Assembly: GCA_025738555.1 (NCBI GenBank)
Contig: JAOVFP010000002.1
Location: 4,836,001 to 4,900,000, forward strand
Reading direction: 5' to 3'
Origin: Cyathus striatus
Lineage: Eukaryota; Basidiomycota; Agaricomycetes; Agaricales; Nidulariaceae
DNA length: 64,000 bases
The notes below the pieces were generated by a model. That model saw only the letters and a list, made by a program, of their open reading frames with translations. It was not told where the DNA came from and made no database searches. A program made the translations under genes and the position numbers. Below are positions 48,392-59,551 of this stretch, one piece after another. Within the stretch, counting starts at the first letter, position 1. Every line of letters begins with the position of its first letter.

Positions 48392-49740
48392 CAGGCTCCT
48401 AAAACTAAGGCACCAACTATATAATATACAAACTGTATATATACAGTTCCAACCGTATATGTATATGTATATCTCAGTGATGTTACCACAGACAGTAAAT
48501 ATACATTATATAAATCTTGTATATAGATTTCATTTAATACATTACAAATCAATTACATATCCTCATTGACATGAATTCCGGCTTTCTGCGGCTGAGTGAG
48601 GAATAACGAATTGCTGAGTCAGTTAAAGTAGTGTAGCAGCCAGTTATATCACATCGCCTAAAGGGAAAAGAAATCTAGCAAGGAATGGATTGGACTGGTA
48701 GCTGAGCTCCTAGCAAGGCTGTAATGATGGAAAGTACCAACTTTAAATGATTATGCTGCTACCCTTTCACTGGTTACTGTCAACATGTCTCCCACTTTAT
48801 CGCACATCATACATGAGTATGTCAAGAAAATATCGAGCCTTATACCTCTGCTTCCAGATACAATTCCATATGCCAAGGAGGATGGTATCATTGACTGTAT
48901 CTTCAAAATGATACCGGTTCCATCTCTATCCAGTGAGGATGAGTTGCACTGGTTCCAAGTTGCTGCTTCCATTGCTCATGAGAAACTTGAGAAGTACAAG
49001 TCACTTGCTGACAAGAACCAATACTATGTAATTGGAACAAGTAAGTCAGTTGGTACAGGACTCAATTCTTTAATACTCACTTTCCTTAATTCCAAGTTCT
49101 CCATCCGAACATGAGAGTCAGTTGGTTTAGGAAGACTGTACAAAATGAATACTTAGCAAGTCATCCTACAAGAGAGCACAGGATGATGCTGTTGCAAAAG
49201 CAACTGCATTGTTCTCCCATGTTGTGCAAACATATTATGAAAACTCATCCAGCATCAGCAGGAAGCCCCCAAAAGAACCAAAGGCCAAACTACAAAGTTG
49301 GGAGGAAGCTGGTTGGCAGATGCATGCAAAGTTGACAGCTGTACTGAGTCTGCAGCACCAACAGCCATGAAAGAAAGTTGGAAAGATGAAGTTGAGCACT
49401 ATTTTCAGTTTGAGGGAGGTATCACAGACAACTTGAATGATCCTCCAGCATGGTGGAAGGTGTGTATGAGCCCTGCTGTCAACAATAAAGCTAATCAATT
49501 CCAAGAAATACTACAACTTGCTCCCTACCATTGCAAAAATGGCGTGAGACTTCCTTGCTATACCTGCAACCAGTGTCTCTGTTGAACATGTTTTCTCCAA
49601 ATCTCGGCACATATGTTCTGATCTTTGAAGTTCATTGAAGGCTGAGACAGTATGAAAAGCTCTTCTGAGCAAGGGGTGGATTAGAGCAGGTCTCCTTGAC
49701 TTAGTCCACCAGTGGTCACACAGAAAAAAATGGTGTTTAG
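48392..49740 (+). pseudogene. decayed hAT-family transposase
   Basis: Fragments of a hAT transposase. DEDELHWFQ-like text near 48930 and HEKLEKYKSLADKNQYYV lead to a degenerate middle. PPAWWK near 49443 is the usual hAT WW-K motif. A frame change of about 49460-49510 then gives YYNLLPTIAKMA, and DFLAIPATSVSVEHVFSKSRHICSDL, the dimerisation (hATC) domain. In that last frame the stops TGA 49545-49547, 49626-49628 and 49653-49655 sit where Arg is expected (MA*DFLAIP, DL*SSLKAETV*KALLSKGW). The left border is set at a CAGGCTCCTAAAAC motif (48392), identical to the end of the foldback element at 26896. I found no matching right end. Non-functional. Confidence 0.75.
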
Positions 49741-49879
49741 CGGAGTTAAGGTAACATGTGATTAAATTATATGATAATACTATATACTACATATATACAG
49801 ATAAATAGGGTATATAAACTATTACTGTATATTTATGCTCTGCTGAGTATACATATACTATATAGTTGGAGTAGTGGTG

Positions 49880-50045
49880 TTGGGGTCCGGTTCTGTCTGG
49901 TTCAGAGACCATTTTCTCTGAACCTAGAACTGGACCTGAGGTCCAGTTCAGGCATTTTCCCTGAACCTAGAACTGGACTTGAGGTTCAGGTTCTCTGGGG
50001 TCTGGTTCAGGTTCAGAGCAAGTTTGAACGTCGAACTGGACCAAG
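49880..50045. repeat. degenerate direct and inverted repeats (GGTCCAGTTC type)
   Basis: A cluster of variants of CTGAACCTAGAACTGGACYTGAGG and its complement (for example GGACCTGAGGTCCAG, a palindrome, at 49933-49947), with GGTTCAGG/CTGAACC units. The unit starting TCTGAACCTAGAACTGGAC occurs twice at about 55-bp spacing. It looks like the subterminal repeats of a hAT-type element and lies 140 bp right of the hAT relic. Confidence 0.55.
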
Positions 50046-50305
50046 GGTACTGTTTTTTTTTCAACTCATTCAGAAAATTAACAGTGTAATATTCATGAAA
50101 ATTACTAAAGTGCTTTCATTTCAATAGTAATTCTTATGTATTAAGAAACAGAAGTTAACAATTTATTAACTAATGTCGGGGATAGTAAGAATAAAGGGAA
50201 TGAATTATATGCAGAAGCATGATTCCACTGGGATATGTGAATTGTCTACTTGTGAGTTCATAGCAAGGGGTGTCAATAACAAAAATTTCATACACAATGT
50301 TGTCT

Positions 50306-50351
50306 AACATGTTTAAGGCATAAACAACCCCCCCCTCCCCCCCTTCCCTTC
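50306..50351. repeat. left copy of a C-tract flanking repeat
   Basis: ACATGTTTAAGGCA followed by a C-rich tract (ACCCCCCCCTCCCCCCC). A near match in the same orientation occurs at 55507-55551 (ACATGTTTAGGGCA, then ACCCCCCCTCCCCCC). The two copies bracket the zinc-finger/transposase-like gene. Confidence 0.5.
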
Positions 50352-50373
50352 CATATATGGTAATATTACATAA

Positions 50374-53300
50374 TCATTTTACCAGCCTTCGTCTCTTTCG
50401 AGCATGCCCCACGTGTAACCCAGCATTCTTTCTACACTCGTCATCACAAAACCAATTTTCAGTAGGTTTTTCCATCTGGCCTCGACATTTAAGGTGATAC
50501 TGAGGGGAATGTTGAAGAATAGGCAAGAGGAATGTAAGTAGAAACTTACAACAGCATCGCAACCTGGTGCATCACAACTCAAGAGGTCGTTTTTAGATGA
50601 GATTATTTGATCTGGCTCAGGGCATTCAATATCTTCACAGACCAGCTCTTTGTCCTCAATAACCATGGCCTTACGATGACGACGACATAGTGGAGGCTCT
50701 GAAAAGATTGGTAAGTGCTCAAACTCTTAATGAGTAGTAAATGTTGATAACCATACCTTCGTCAGCAGAAAGACTTTCCACAGCTTCCTCCTCAACAATC
50801 TGTTCCTCTTCAATGCTATTCTCATTATTTGGGTTCAAATCTTCAGTGTTAAATTCATCCCTACTTTCTTCTTCAATATCACTGTCCATGAATGTGAGTT
50901 TCAGTTGCTTTCTATGAATATTATTCACCAACTAACCACATTACCATTTTTGTGCTATATCCTTCAGAAATTGTTAATCCACTTCTTCCTGTTCGTTCTT
51001 TTTTGGATATCCTGGGCTTTGCGAGGTACACTGCCTTCATTAGCATGCTCTCCTTATCAGTTATGTTGTAAAATGATTTATAGATGTCAAGTGTTGCATC
51101 AGGATGCTTGGAGAGGATATGTGAGCGTAGATTGTACTTCCACATGGCAGGCGCATCGTCTTCGCAAATTGTACATTGAACTGGGTGGTTAGAATAAGGA
51201 GAATGATCAGTAGACTCAGCTGCGGTCTTTAATTTGAATTTCCACATGTTTACACATTTCGATTTTTTGCTAGATATTGACGTGACTTTTCCTTTTGTTT
51301 CAAGGTATATAACACAGTCATCTGTTGTGCTCAAGCATAAACCGCATGCATTGCCTACATCCCGAAGGTGAATATCATGTAGGATATGTCCTCCCATGTG
51401 CTTCAACAACTCCGGTGTACTAAGGTTGTTAACAGTAACGGAAGGACAGAGTCTGCAACTACCAGTTGTAGACTCCCATTGCAAGTTGAAGTCTACACTT
51501 CCGTTGTCACAAGCAAAGCAAGCACCTATGGTAATATTGTATGGTCAATCTTTTAATTAGTATGTCTTTTGTAATGACTTACCTCCCTGTGCTCGGTAAG
51601 GGAATGAGCTGTTAGACTGAGCAATTGGCAATTGGCCAACATTTCCTTTAAGACACTCATATAGTAGTGCCACAAAACCTCAAAGCTCAGCAGTCTGAAA
51701 TACGTAAGTGCTTACTCCACTGCTTCAACCTTGCGATGCTGGTAACACTAAAGGATCAATCATGTCAAACTATTGACCATCTGCCCCGCAAAAGATAGCA
51801 TGGTTCTCAAAACTTCCAGTCCACTCCCAATCTGGTCTGTCAGGCTGCTGAGAAATATCTTGCAGAGCAATTTTCATAATCTGAGCATCCAATTTAACAT
51901 TTGGCTCATGTAGAAGTCGTGTTGAGATGGATGGTATGTCAATATTTCCATAATGTATACACTTTACTTGGACGATTGCAAGGAAAATACAATTTTCACA
52001 TTTCACAAGTGTCAGTGCGGGATCTTCTACCAATAGCATAGGTCCATCTAGTGGTTCATTTCCAGTAGATGCATGAGTTTGTAGTTCTTCTAGGCTCCAT
52101 GAGTCATTGAATTGAGAGTAACCACATACATGTTTTAACCAGTCCTTTGAGTTTGGCATTGATAGTGGACTGGAGTATAAGCGCAAGATTGATGACTTGT
52201 GTATTTTCTTCGGGTGTGCATCTGTAGTTGAACTTTTAATTGATATCCATGCATCATGGTGGGTATTGTGTGAGCTATCCACTGTCTGTGTCTCTGTTAT
52301 ACTGGCCAAGTCTTCAAAATCAGGCTCGAGGTCCAAACTGTCAAGTGGAGTGACAGTGGGCACTTCTTCAGAGTCTGTTATTAATATATCTGCTTCCTCC
52401 TCTGTTTGATCACATTCAGCAGAGTCAAATTTCCCATGCTGTAAGACCACTTTTGCCTCTCCGAATGGACAAAGGATATCATATCCACCCATTGCATCCA
52501 TAATATCAAATGGAGCCTCCAAACCTGCATCAAAAAGTGTTTTTTCAGCTGTCTGCCATCCTTCCTTCCAGCATGCCTCAAGGACAACATGCGCTACATT
52601 TACATCACCTTTCCATGACTTGGGACTAATGTGATCGTGTTTGCTGGACACACTATCAGGATTATCTGAGAGTGGTTTTACTGTCAGCCTCCGCGAGCTT
52701 CCACCCCAATCAGGATGTTCTTCTAAAATATTTATACACTGTACTGCTCCATTGATTCAATTTGTAAGTTGTAGCTGATCCGCATTTGTGTCTCCTCCAA
52801 CCATGGTATGAACTTTTCCAAAGACTTTTTCAAGTCCATCTGTTCCTAGAAGAATGATCCAAAATTTTGCACTTGGGTTGTTGATCTGAGTTTTTCCAAC
52901 ACAGAAGTAGATGTTTTTTATCATAGAGATGACATCAAAATACAACTGAACTGGGATGAACTCGCCCTTGTTACTGTTATACAGTGCCAGGATAAGGTGT
53001 GCAGCAGTGCTGAGGTAAGTGAGCTGCTTATCCAAAGAAAGCTCAACATTAAGATAGGCATGCAGCAAGAAATAGTAAACCCTCCCCAAGAGCCTCAGTA
53101 CACGGCAGGTGGCAACAACAGTGGGTCGTTCATTGGTAATACATTCTGGAAGCAAGGCTATTGCATTCAAAAGTTTAACCATTAAGATGACATCTTGCTT
53201 GTCATTTGGTGATAAGAGGGAATGAACTGTTGACGAAGGGATATCAAGCGCAAGTAGATGACTACAGAGGACATCAGTTGTAATCAAAACACCATTAATT

Positions 53301-55222
53301 GAAAACCCTCTCTGATGGAGGTCAGTGTTTCGGAAATGCTTGAAAACATGCTTCCAATCAAAGTCACATGTAAGTTCATCTGGTCCGCAAAGAATATTGA
53401 AGAGCAGAAGTTGTGATAGGGTATTATATAATTTGCTCTCCACAGAGATTTTATCTGTTAACGTCAACTTAATGAGTGCTGCACGTCAATGTGAATCTCC
53501 ATCTGATGCAATACAATACAGTTGTCGGCTAGTACCTATAGTAGATTGAAGTGCTTCTGATGCAGTTTGAAGAAGCTGTTGCTGTTCCTTTACTAGCTCA
53601 TGCTTGCAACTTCCACTAATAACAAAAGGCTTTGCAGCATATTCTGATGGTAAACCAGATAGTACTGAGCATGCAATAACAGTTGCCTAAATAAAGAATG
53701 ATTTAGACATGAAGATCCATCATTGACAGTTAGCTTGTTCCACTCACTTCAGTAGCTAAATGCACTTCATCATTTAGTAAGCAGTCTTTCACTATATTGG
53801 CCTGGTATTCTGTGTGGAAATTTAAAGAACATCTACTCCCATGTTCTCGACATACTCCTAGGATCATATTAGATCAAGGATCCCAGTGCAACCGCTCCTC
53901 TATCTTAAGCTCATCCACCTGCATAGTTATTCCAATTACAACTGGGTCTACAAGCATATTACCTTGGGAAAGATGAGCACTTGAATAAATGGAACAGATG
54001 TTCGAAGTCATTTCATGCATAGTTGGGAACTGAGCTGAAGATTGAAGGGGGTGTGTAACTATATGCAACTTTGTAGCATTGATACTTGGAATTCCCAGAG
54101 TGTGATTAGCAATCATTGCAGCGGACTGACCACCAAGTTTGTAGATTAAAAATGCCTGTTGAAAGTCAGCTTCTTCATATCCACGCAGATGGTATTGTTC
54201 ATGTGCAGCATGATCAACTTCCTCTATCATTGCAAATACACTCCGCCCTGCTCTCGATTCCTGAGCTATCAAGTGTTGTATATGCAGAATATCTTCTCGT
54301 CCAATTGCCAATGTTAAATGTTTCCAAGCTTGTACATTTCGGTTTTGCAAGTTGATTCTACGAGCCATATTGAGTGAAGTCAACTTCAGCTTGTTAATCT
54401 GTGCTGTCTTCTCCTGCAGCGCTGTGTACATTTGTCCAGCAGTTAAAAATCTTCATGGTGTAGATTCTGGAGCCCCATCTAATAGTCTAAACTGTAGTTT
54501 ACCAACTGTGTTGTGATCATGTAGTCGCTGACAATAAAAGCAAGGTTCAGGCTTCTCCGAGGTGGATTTTGTGTGACAAGAACCTAGACAAGAATGCGAG
54601 TATAGTATAATATTTTTCTTTTGAATAAAAACATTCCAAGGCAACTCATTGGATTCATGCATCAAAAGTGGATATGATGAAAATGGATGGTGATTGTGCA
54701 GTAATTTGAGTTCATATCCTGGACAAGAGTTTCCAGATGATAACACATTGGATTTAGGAATACTATCTTCAACAGCACACTGAATCACTTCTTGAACCAG
54801 TGGAGTAAGAGTGTCTACATCAACTGCATCTTGAGGTTGAGTAGAGGGTGGTAGACTAATGGATAAGTTTGGAATTGGTGGAACTATCACATTGCTACAA
54901 AGAGTAGCTGGTGGCAATACAGATGGTCTTGCTTGTACATCTTGTTTGGGATGCTTCTCAAAAAAGCTGAGGAGAGGCCGTGTAGTTGACTTTACAGCTG
55001 CAATATGAACATGCAAATCGCCTTCGAGATGGTTGTTCCAATTTCCTTCACCACCTAGTCCTATATGAACATTGACTCTGCATATTTCGCAAAAGTGAGT
55101 TGATGACTTCATAAATATTTCATTTGTAGTTGTCTGACAGTAGAATTTGATTAGATAACTGCTCTTGCCAATAGCCTACTGTAGCTCACATTAATCTTTG
55201 TCTTCTTCTTTGATTTAGTCAT
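50374..55222 (-). pseudogene. large zinc-finger protein with transposase-like core and PHD-like C-terminus, interrupted by TGA codons
   Basis: Starts MTKSKKKTKIN at 55222, spliced to TTTNEIFMKSSTHFCEICRVNVHI, a finger of the form C-x2-C ... H-x5-H (matrin/BED-like). A linker and the coiled coil YTALQEKTAQINKLKL follow. The core reads CIASDGDSH, LTCDFDWKHVFKHFRN, LLSPNDKQDVILMVKLLNAI and FWIILLGTDGLEKVFGKVHTMVGGDTNADQLQL. Then comes a cysteine-rich region (CFACDNG ... CRLCPS, CTICEDDAPAMWKYNLRSHILSKH), an acidic stretch, and a PHD-like finger (CDAPGC ... YHLKCRG ... NWFCDDECRKNAG) ending KRRRLVK. The frame is whole over 4.8 kb except for stops on the minus strand at 54453, 53874, 53486, 52757, 51725 and 51680 (all TGA) and 51770 (TAG). 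No known family named with certainty; the core resembles RNase-H-fold transposases such as P/THAP9. Agaricomycetes carry many relatives, from memory. Confidence 0.65.
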
Positions 55223-55506
55223 TTCGTAATGAGAAACACAGAGTGTATTGCTGAGATGTAGCAGGAAGAAAAGGAGAGGGAGACGGGAGTGAGGTGCAAA
55301 GAAACCCACAAAAATCAGTTAAATGTTGAAAATTGAAGGTCAATCCATGGACTTGGACCCAACTCAAACCCAACTTTGATCTCAATTGGACCGCAGAGAA
55401 CCATTATGACCGTTATTTGACCTTTGAATGGACCATAGGCAATAGAATGTCACAATAATAACAATAAATATGAGGTCCAAGCATCCTCATGTAAGTTGAC
55501 ATTCTT

Positions 55507-55551
55507 ACATGTTTAGGGCAACCCGAGACCCCCCCTCCCCCCTACCCCATG
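55507..55551. repeat. right copy of a C-tract flanking repeat
   Basis: ACATGTTTAGGGCA followed by ACCCCCCCTCCCCCC. Same orientation as the copy at 50306-50351, with the zinc-finger/transposase-like gene in between. Confidence 0.5.
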
Positions 55552-55739
55552 TCTTGGATTTTGCCAGCCGGTACCCCTTGGTTCATAGTGGGTGGAGTGA
55601 ACAGGGACAATGTTATATCCGTGTCTGGATACATTGTGCTGACGTTCCCATGTGACCTACTAACATACCTGGTCCGTTCCCGGAACATACCTGCTTCGGG
55701 TTTACACTTCCCAACATTCCCACCTGGGAACATACCCAG

Positions 55740-56373
55740 AACCTGTCAGGTTTTCTATTGGGTATCCCGGATACTTAGGTTCTCTTTGTTACACTTTTTC
55801 CATCTCAACCCCGCCAGAGCACCTCTTTTGCACATGACTCTTCTATTTATATCTTTTAGCTTACTGATCCATTTCTATTTATAACTACATACTTACTCAT
55901 CATCCCCAACCCCGCTCCTCTGGTTTGTCATACTACGAGCACGGACTTCTCTTATCCCCTCAGACTTGCTTACTGATACTGCTGCACAGTGCTGCGCATT
56001 TATTTATAGTAGCATACCTTCTGCGAACGGACCATGCTTCTTTTGTATAAATAGCACATGTATTCCGATCAAGCTTCTTCAGCTTGATCTTAGTTTAGCT
56101 ATCATCTAATATAGCTGGCTAATCCCCTCTATCCTCTTTGAGAACACCTCAGACCTAGAACTCTGCTACTTCATATCCGCTCTTCAAGTGTTACTGTGAA
56201 GACACCACTAAGTCCATTAGTGTATAACTTACATTATAACTGTTTAGACTTCGACTTCGTCATATGACTTACGAGTGTAGTGACAAGTCACGTGATTATT
56301 ATATCACAAGATCAGAAGACATCACGAGACCAGCTCAAATCGTAACAAAAGATTAAGCTGAAGAAACTGGCGA
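55740..56373 (+). mobile_element. probable 5' LTR and leader of a Ty3/Gypsy-like retrotransposon
   Basis: A C/T-rich region with a good TATA box (TATAAATAG at 56047) and an A/T-rich end leads to AAACTGGCGACAATTAC at 56364. TGG at 56368-56370, directly followed by an ORF of gag character, is the usual place of a tRNA primer-binding site. The left LTR border cannot be fixed and no second LTR is in the window, so the LTR is inferred. Confidence 0.45.
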
Positions 56374-56384
56374 CAATTACTTAA

Positions 56385-56835
56385 TTGATTCGCCCCACTT
56401 CAACCAACACATCCCGCAGAGATTTGGACCCAGGAACCAATTCATCCCACTCAGAAGAATACAGAGAACCCAGACCTTTACAGGACTATGAAACACCAGA
56501 AAGCCCATTACCAGAACAAGCATACAGAGGACAACTAGTAACAGAATTACCAACCAGCCCAGCCACAGCACCACCAGAAACCCCAGTAGGCTCTACATCG
56601 CCTATCTTCGAATCACCCACTTTTGCAGACGAACCACCCAGCGCTGTATCCAGATTTTTCCCATTCAGCTTAGAAGGAAGCGATCCACTAGACGTATTGC
56701 AAGAATCACCCGAAGATATCAGAAGTCCATTCGCACCACCACGTGCACCAACCTTAGCAAATCAACTTGCTCGAGTTCAGCCATTTATACGCCAAAGAAA
56801 TAGAACCATGTCCACAGGAACCACCAATGGAAAGA
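56385..56835 (+). pseudogene. truncated gag N-terminus of an LTR retrotransposon
   Basis: An open frame without an early ATG. It reads a Pro/Glu/Ser-rich text (DYETPESPLPEQAY, ATAPPETPVGSTSPIFESP, EESPEDIRSPFAPPRAP-like), then LANQLARVQPFIRQRNRTMSTGTTNGK. Such Pro-rich leaders come before the gag capsid in mushroom Gypsy elements. It is cut off at about 56835, where an unrelated repeat array starts. No capsid, protease or polymerase follows. Confidence 0.5.
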
Positions 56836-56849
56836 TGAGGTCATTACAC

Positions 56850-57180
56850 TCCTCCACGAAATCGTGTAGACTCCATGTAGATTCCACCTGGACTCTGGGA
56901 CTCTACCTGGACTCTACCCAGACTCTGGCCAGAATCATGATCAGCCTATTTCTATGTAAAGTCCAGGTGGAGTCCAGGTAGAGTCTGGGTGGAGTCCGGG
57001 TAGAGTCCAGGTAGAGTCCAAGTGCTACCTGGACTGTACTTGGAGTCTACTGGACTGAAGCACTGGAGTCCAGGTAGAGTCCAGATAGAGTCCAGGTAAG
57101 TTCAGGTGGAGTCCAGGTTGGCTACACCTGAGCTCTACACGGACTCTACCTGGACTCCACCTGAATTCTAAGTGGATTTT
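56850..57180. repeat. inverted-repeat-rich array of AGTCCAGGTAGAGTCC units
   Basis: About 330 bp made of 10-13-bp variants of GGTAGAGTCCAGGT and its complement ACCTGGACTCTACC. The left part (56850-56930) is mainly in the complement orientation, the middle (56960-57110) in the forward, and the right end (57125-57165) is complement again. Single strands could fold into long hairpins. Some ten to fifteen units are visible. It interrupts the gag fragment and is followed by a SINE-like unit. Confidence 0.8.
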
Positions 57181-57230
57181 CCGGTAGAATCTTTGTACAT
57201 TAGATTTATTACTCTTACTTATATATAATA

Positions 57231-57312
57231 AAAAAAAGTACCCCACACTGGTTCAAACTCAAGACCTTGGAGAGTTAACAATGCGCATACTTACCACTAG
57301 GTTATCAGACCT
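57231..57312 (-). mobile_element. tRNA-derived SINE-like unit or tRNA pseudogene
   Basis: On the minus strand the sequence starts GGTCTGATAACCTAGTGGTAAG, which resembles a tRNA D-arm and A box. It then reads GAGTTTGAACC, a B-box variant, 40 nt further, and ends GGGGTACTTTTTTTT, a Pol III-type terminator. The anticodon arm does not pair, so it is not a working tRNA gene. A tRNA-derived SINE head or a decayed tRNA fits best. Confidence 0.5.
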
Positions 57313-57419
57313 TATGAAGTTACTTATGTCTATTCTACTTAGCTAGTTCTACGGTCATATCACGTGCTACAAAAATAACAACCCCACATTTGTTTTCTTC
57401 GATCAACGACATGTTCTTC

Positions 57420-57590
57420 CCACCACAACATCTTCCCTGTCAATGCCTGTTCCACTCTGCTCTCACCGCCTGTCCCTCTCTACTCTCAACGCCCATCCCC
57501 CTCCATGCTTAACGCCCGTTCCCCTCTGCGCCCAACGCCCGTCCCCCTTCACATTCAATGACCGTCCTTCCCAGCGCCCGCCGGCCTCAA
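57420..57590. repeat. short minisatellite, about 30-bp unit
   Basis: Four to five diverged tandem units of the type CTCAACGCCCGTCCCCCTC, with a period of about 30 bp. It gives overlapping open frames on both strands by composition only. Confidence 0.6.
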
Positions 57591-58104
57591 CGTTGGATGG
57601 ACAATCCGTGACGTTCAAGTGTCTACGTCGTACGTCATCGACGCCAACGTAGCGTTGCCAAGGATTGGGATCAGGTAAGCCTCCTGCTCCACTCACATCG
57701 TTCCTGATTCACCTTCCTCCTCCTAGCCTTCTCCACTGCGTATCAACAACAACAACAACAACAACACTAGCGTCCTCCAATGTCGTTGACGCCCCTTCCT
57801 CAAGCCCCTTCCTCAACCCCCTTTCCTGCCACCGCCAACACTCACCATCTCCATCCCCATGTCATTGCTGACACCACGTCATGCGTTAGGCCCCTTCTCC
57901 CTCCTTGAGCTGCATCGGGACGGACGACAGCTGCAATCAACGGGATTCTTCATCCCCGTCTACTCCTGGCACTGCCACCGTCTCCCGCCATATCATGTGT
58001 CGATGCTACGTCATCGACTTTCCAGCACAACACCGCCGCTTCACCCCTGGCTGGCTCCCCTGCGTTGTGAACAGCCATCTCACCTCCACCGCCACCACCT
58101 GCCG

Positions 58105-58970
58105 TCTCGTCCCCATGGATGACAACAACGACAACGACCTCTCCCTCTCCCCGTACCACTACCACCACCACGACTGTCTGTCCGCATACCACCACCACGC
58201 CTTCATCACCAAGTCCTCACGGATGACGACGATGATGACGACCTCTCGACCTCTCCCTCTCCCGGTACTGCTACCACCACCACCACCGACCTCTCCCTTC
58301 CCCGTACTGCTACCACCAACACTGCCTCCATCACCAAGTCCCCACAGATGACGACAACGACAATGACCTCTCTCCCTCTCCCTCTCCCGGTACCACTACC
58401 ACCACCACCACCAACCTCTCCTTCCCCGTACCACTACCACCACCACAACCATCTGTCCGCGTACCACCAACACCGCCTCCATCACCAAGTCCCCGCGGAT
58501 GATGACTACAATGATGACCTCTCCCTCTCCCCGTATCGCTACCACCACCATGACCGTCTGTCCGCATACCACCACCACCACCTCCATCACCAAGTCCTGC
58601 ATCTCATCCCCATGGATGATGACTACAATGACGACCTCTCCCTCTCCCGGTACCGCTACCACCACCACAACCGTCTGTCCGCGTACCACCAACACCGCCT
58701 CCATCACCAAGTCCCCTCGGATGACAACTACAACGACAACCTCTCCCTCTCCCCATATCACTACTGCCTCCATCACCACCTCTCCCAGCCGCCTCATCAC
58801 CACCACTACCACCCGCCTGCGTACCGCCATCCCGCCACCACCACCACCATGACCTCTCCGCGTACCACTACCACCACCACCTGTTCGCATACCGCCAGCA
58901 CCAACACTAGCACCTCTCCGCGTGTGACGATGACGACCTCTCCTTATGCTGCCAACGCCAGCACCACACC
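58105..58970. repeat. minisatellite with ACC-rich units of about 110-150 bp
   Basis: Five to six long tandem units. Each combines CCTCTCCCTCTCCCCGTAC, runs of (ACC)n, GTCTGTCCGCRTACCACC, CTCCATCACCAAGTCC and GGATGAYGACTACAATGACGA. Plus frames spell His/Tyr-rich protein and minus frames Val/Gly-rich protein over the whole array. I take them as repeat artefacts rather than genes. Confidence 0.8.
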
Positions 58971-59551
58971 AGCACCGCCTCCACCACTGCCAGACCACTG
59001 CATCTTCATATACACATTAAATAGCATTGTTATTCTATTTGTATTAGCGTAGCCAGTATATTAGAATAATAAAAATATTGTATGTTATAATGGTTATAAA
59101 CAAACCTGTGAGATTATGAGTGAGCACAAATTAGTAGAAAGTGAGATTGTGAGCACACACAAGTTATTAATATAGTACAAGGCAAGGTGCAAGCACATAC
59201 AAAGAAAACTATTAATGGGAAGCTGCAAGCGCATGCAGATAAAATCGATTCTGGTATATTATTATTACAGTGTGAGGCCGGCTGGCAATCAATTTAATGG
59301 CAATCTATTTAGACCGATATCAGTCTATTTTTAGTAAATTTAATTTGGGCACATGCCATGAACCTTAATGGACTCTGTTCTATTTTTAACTTTTTGAATC
59401 AATGTGTGCCGGACTGAAATATAATTAGATTCTCACATATAGTAAGCTTTCTAAGTGACGAAATCTTTCTTCCCTTCCCACTTTGATCCACACTGAGATT
59501 GCTGTCCTGCCCCCCACCTGCTCTTTAAAGTCACTATCCACTGTATCTAAC

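Noticed and set aside
55542..55884. Opposed frames around the GTTCCCGGGAAC-type motifs
   Set aside because: Short and unconserved; they reflect degenerate inverted repeats upstream of the LTR-like region.
57231..57312. Functional tRNA gene on the minus strand
   Set aside because: The anticodon stem does not pair and the acceptor ends do not match.
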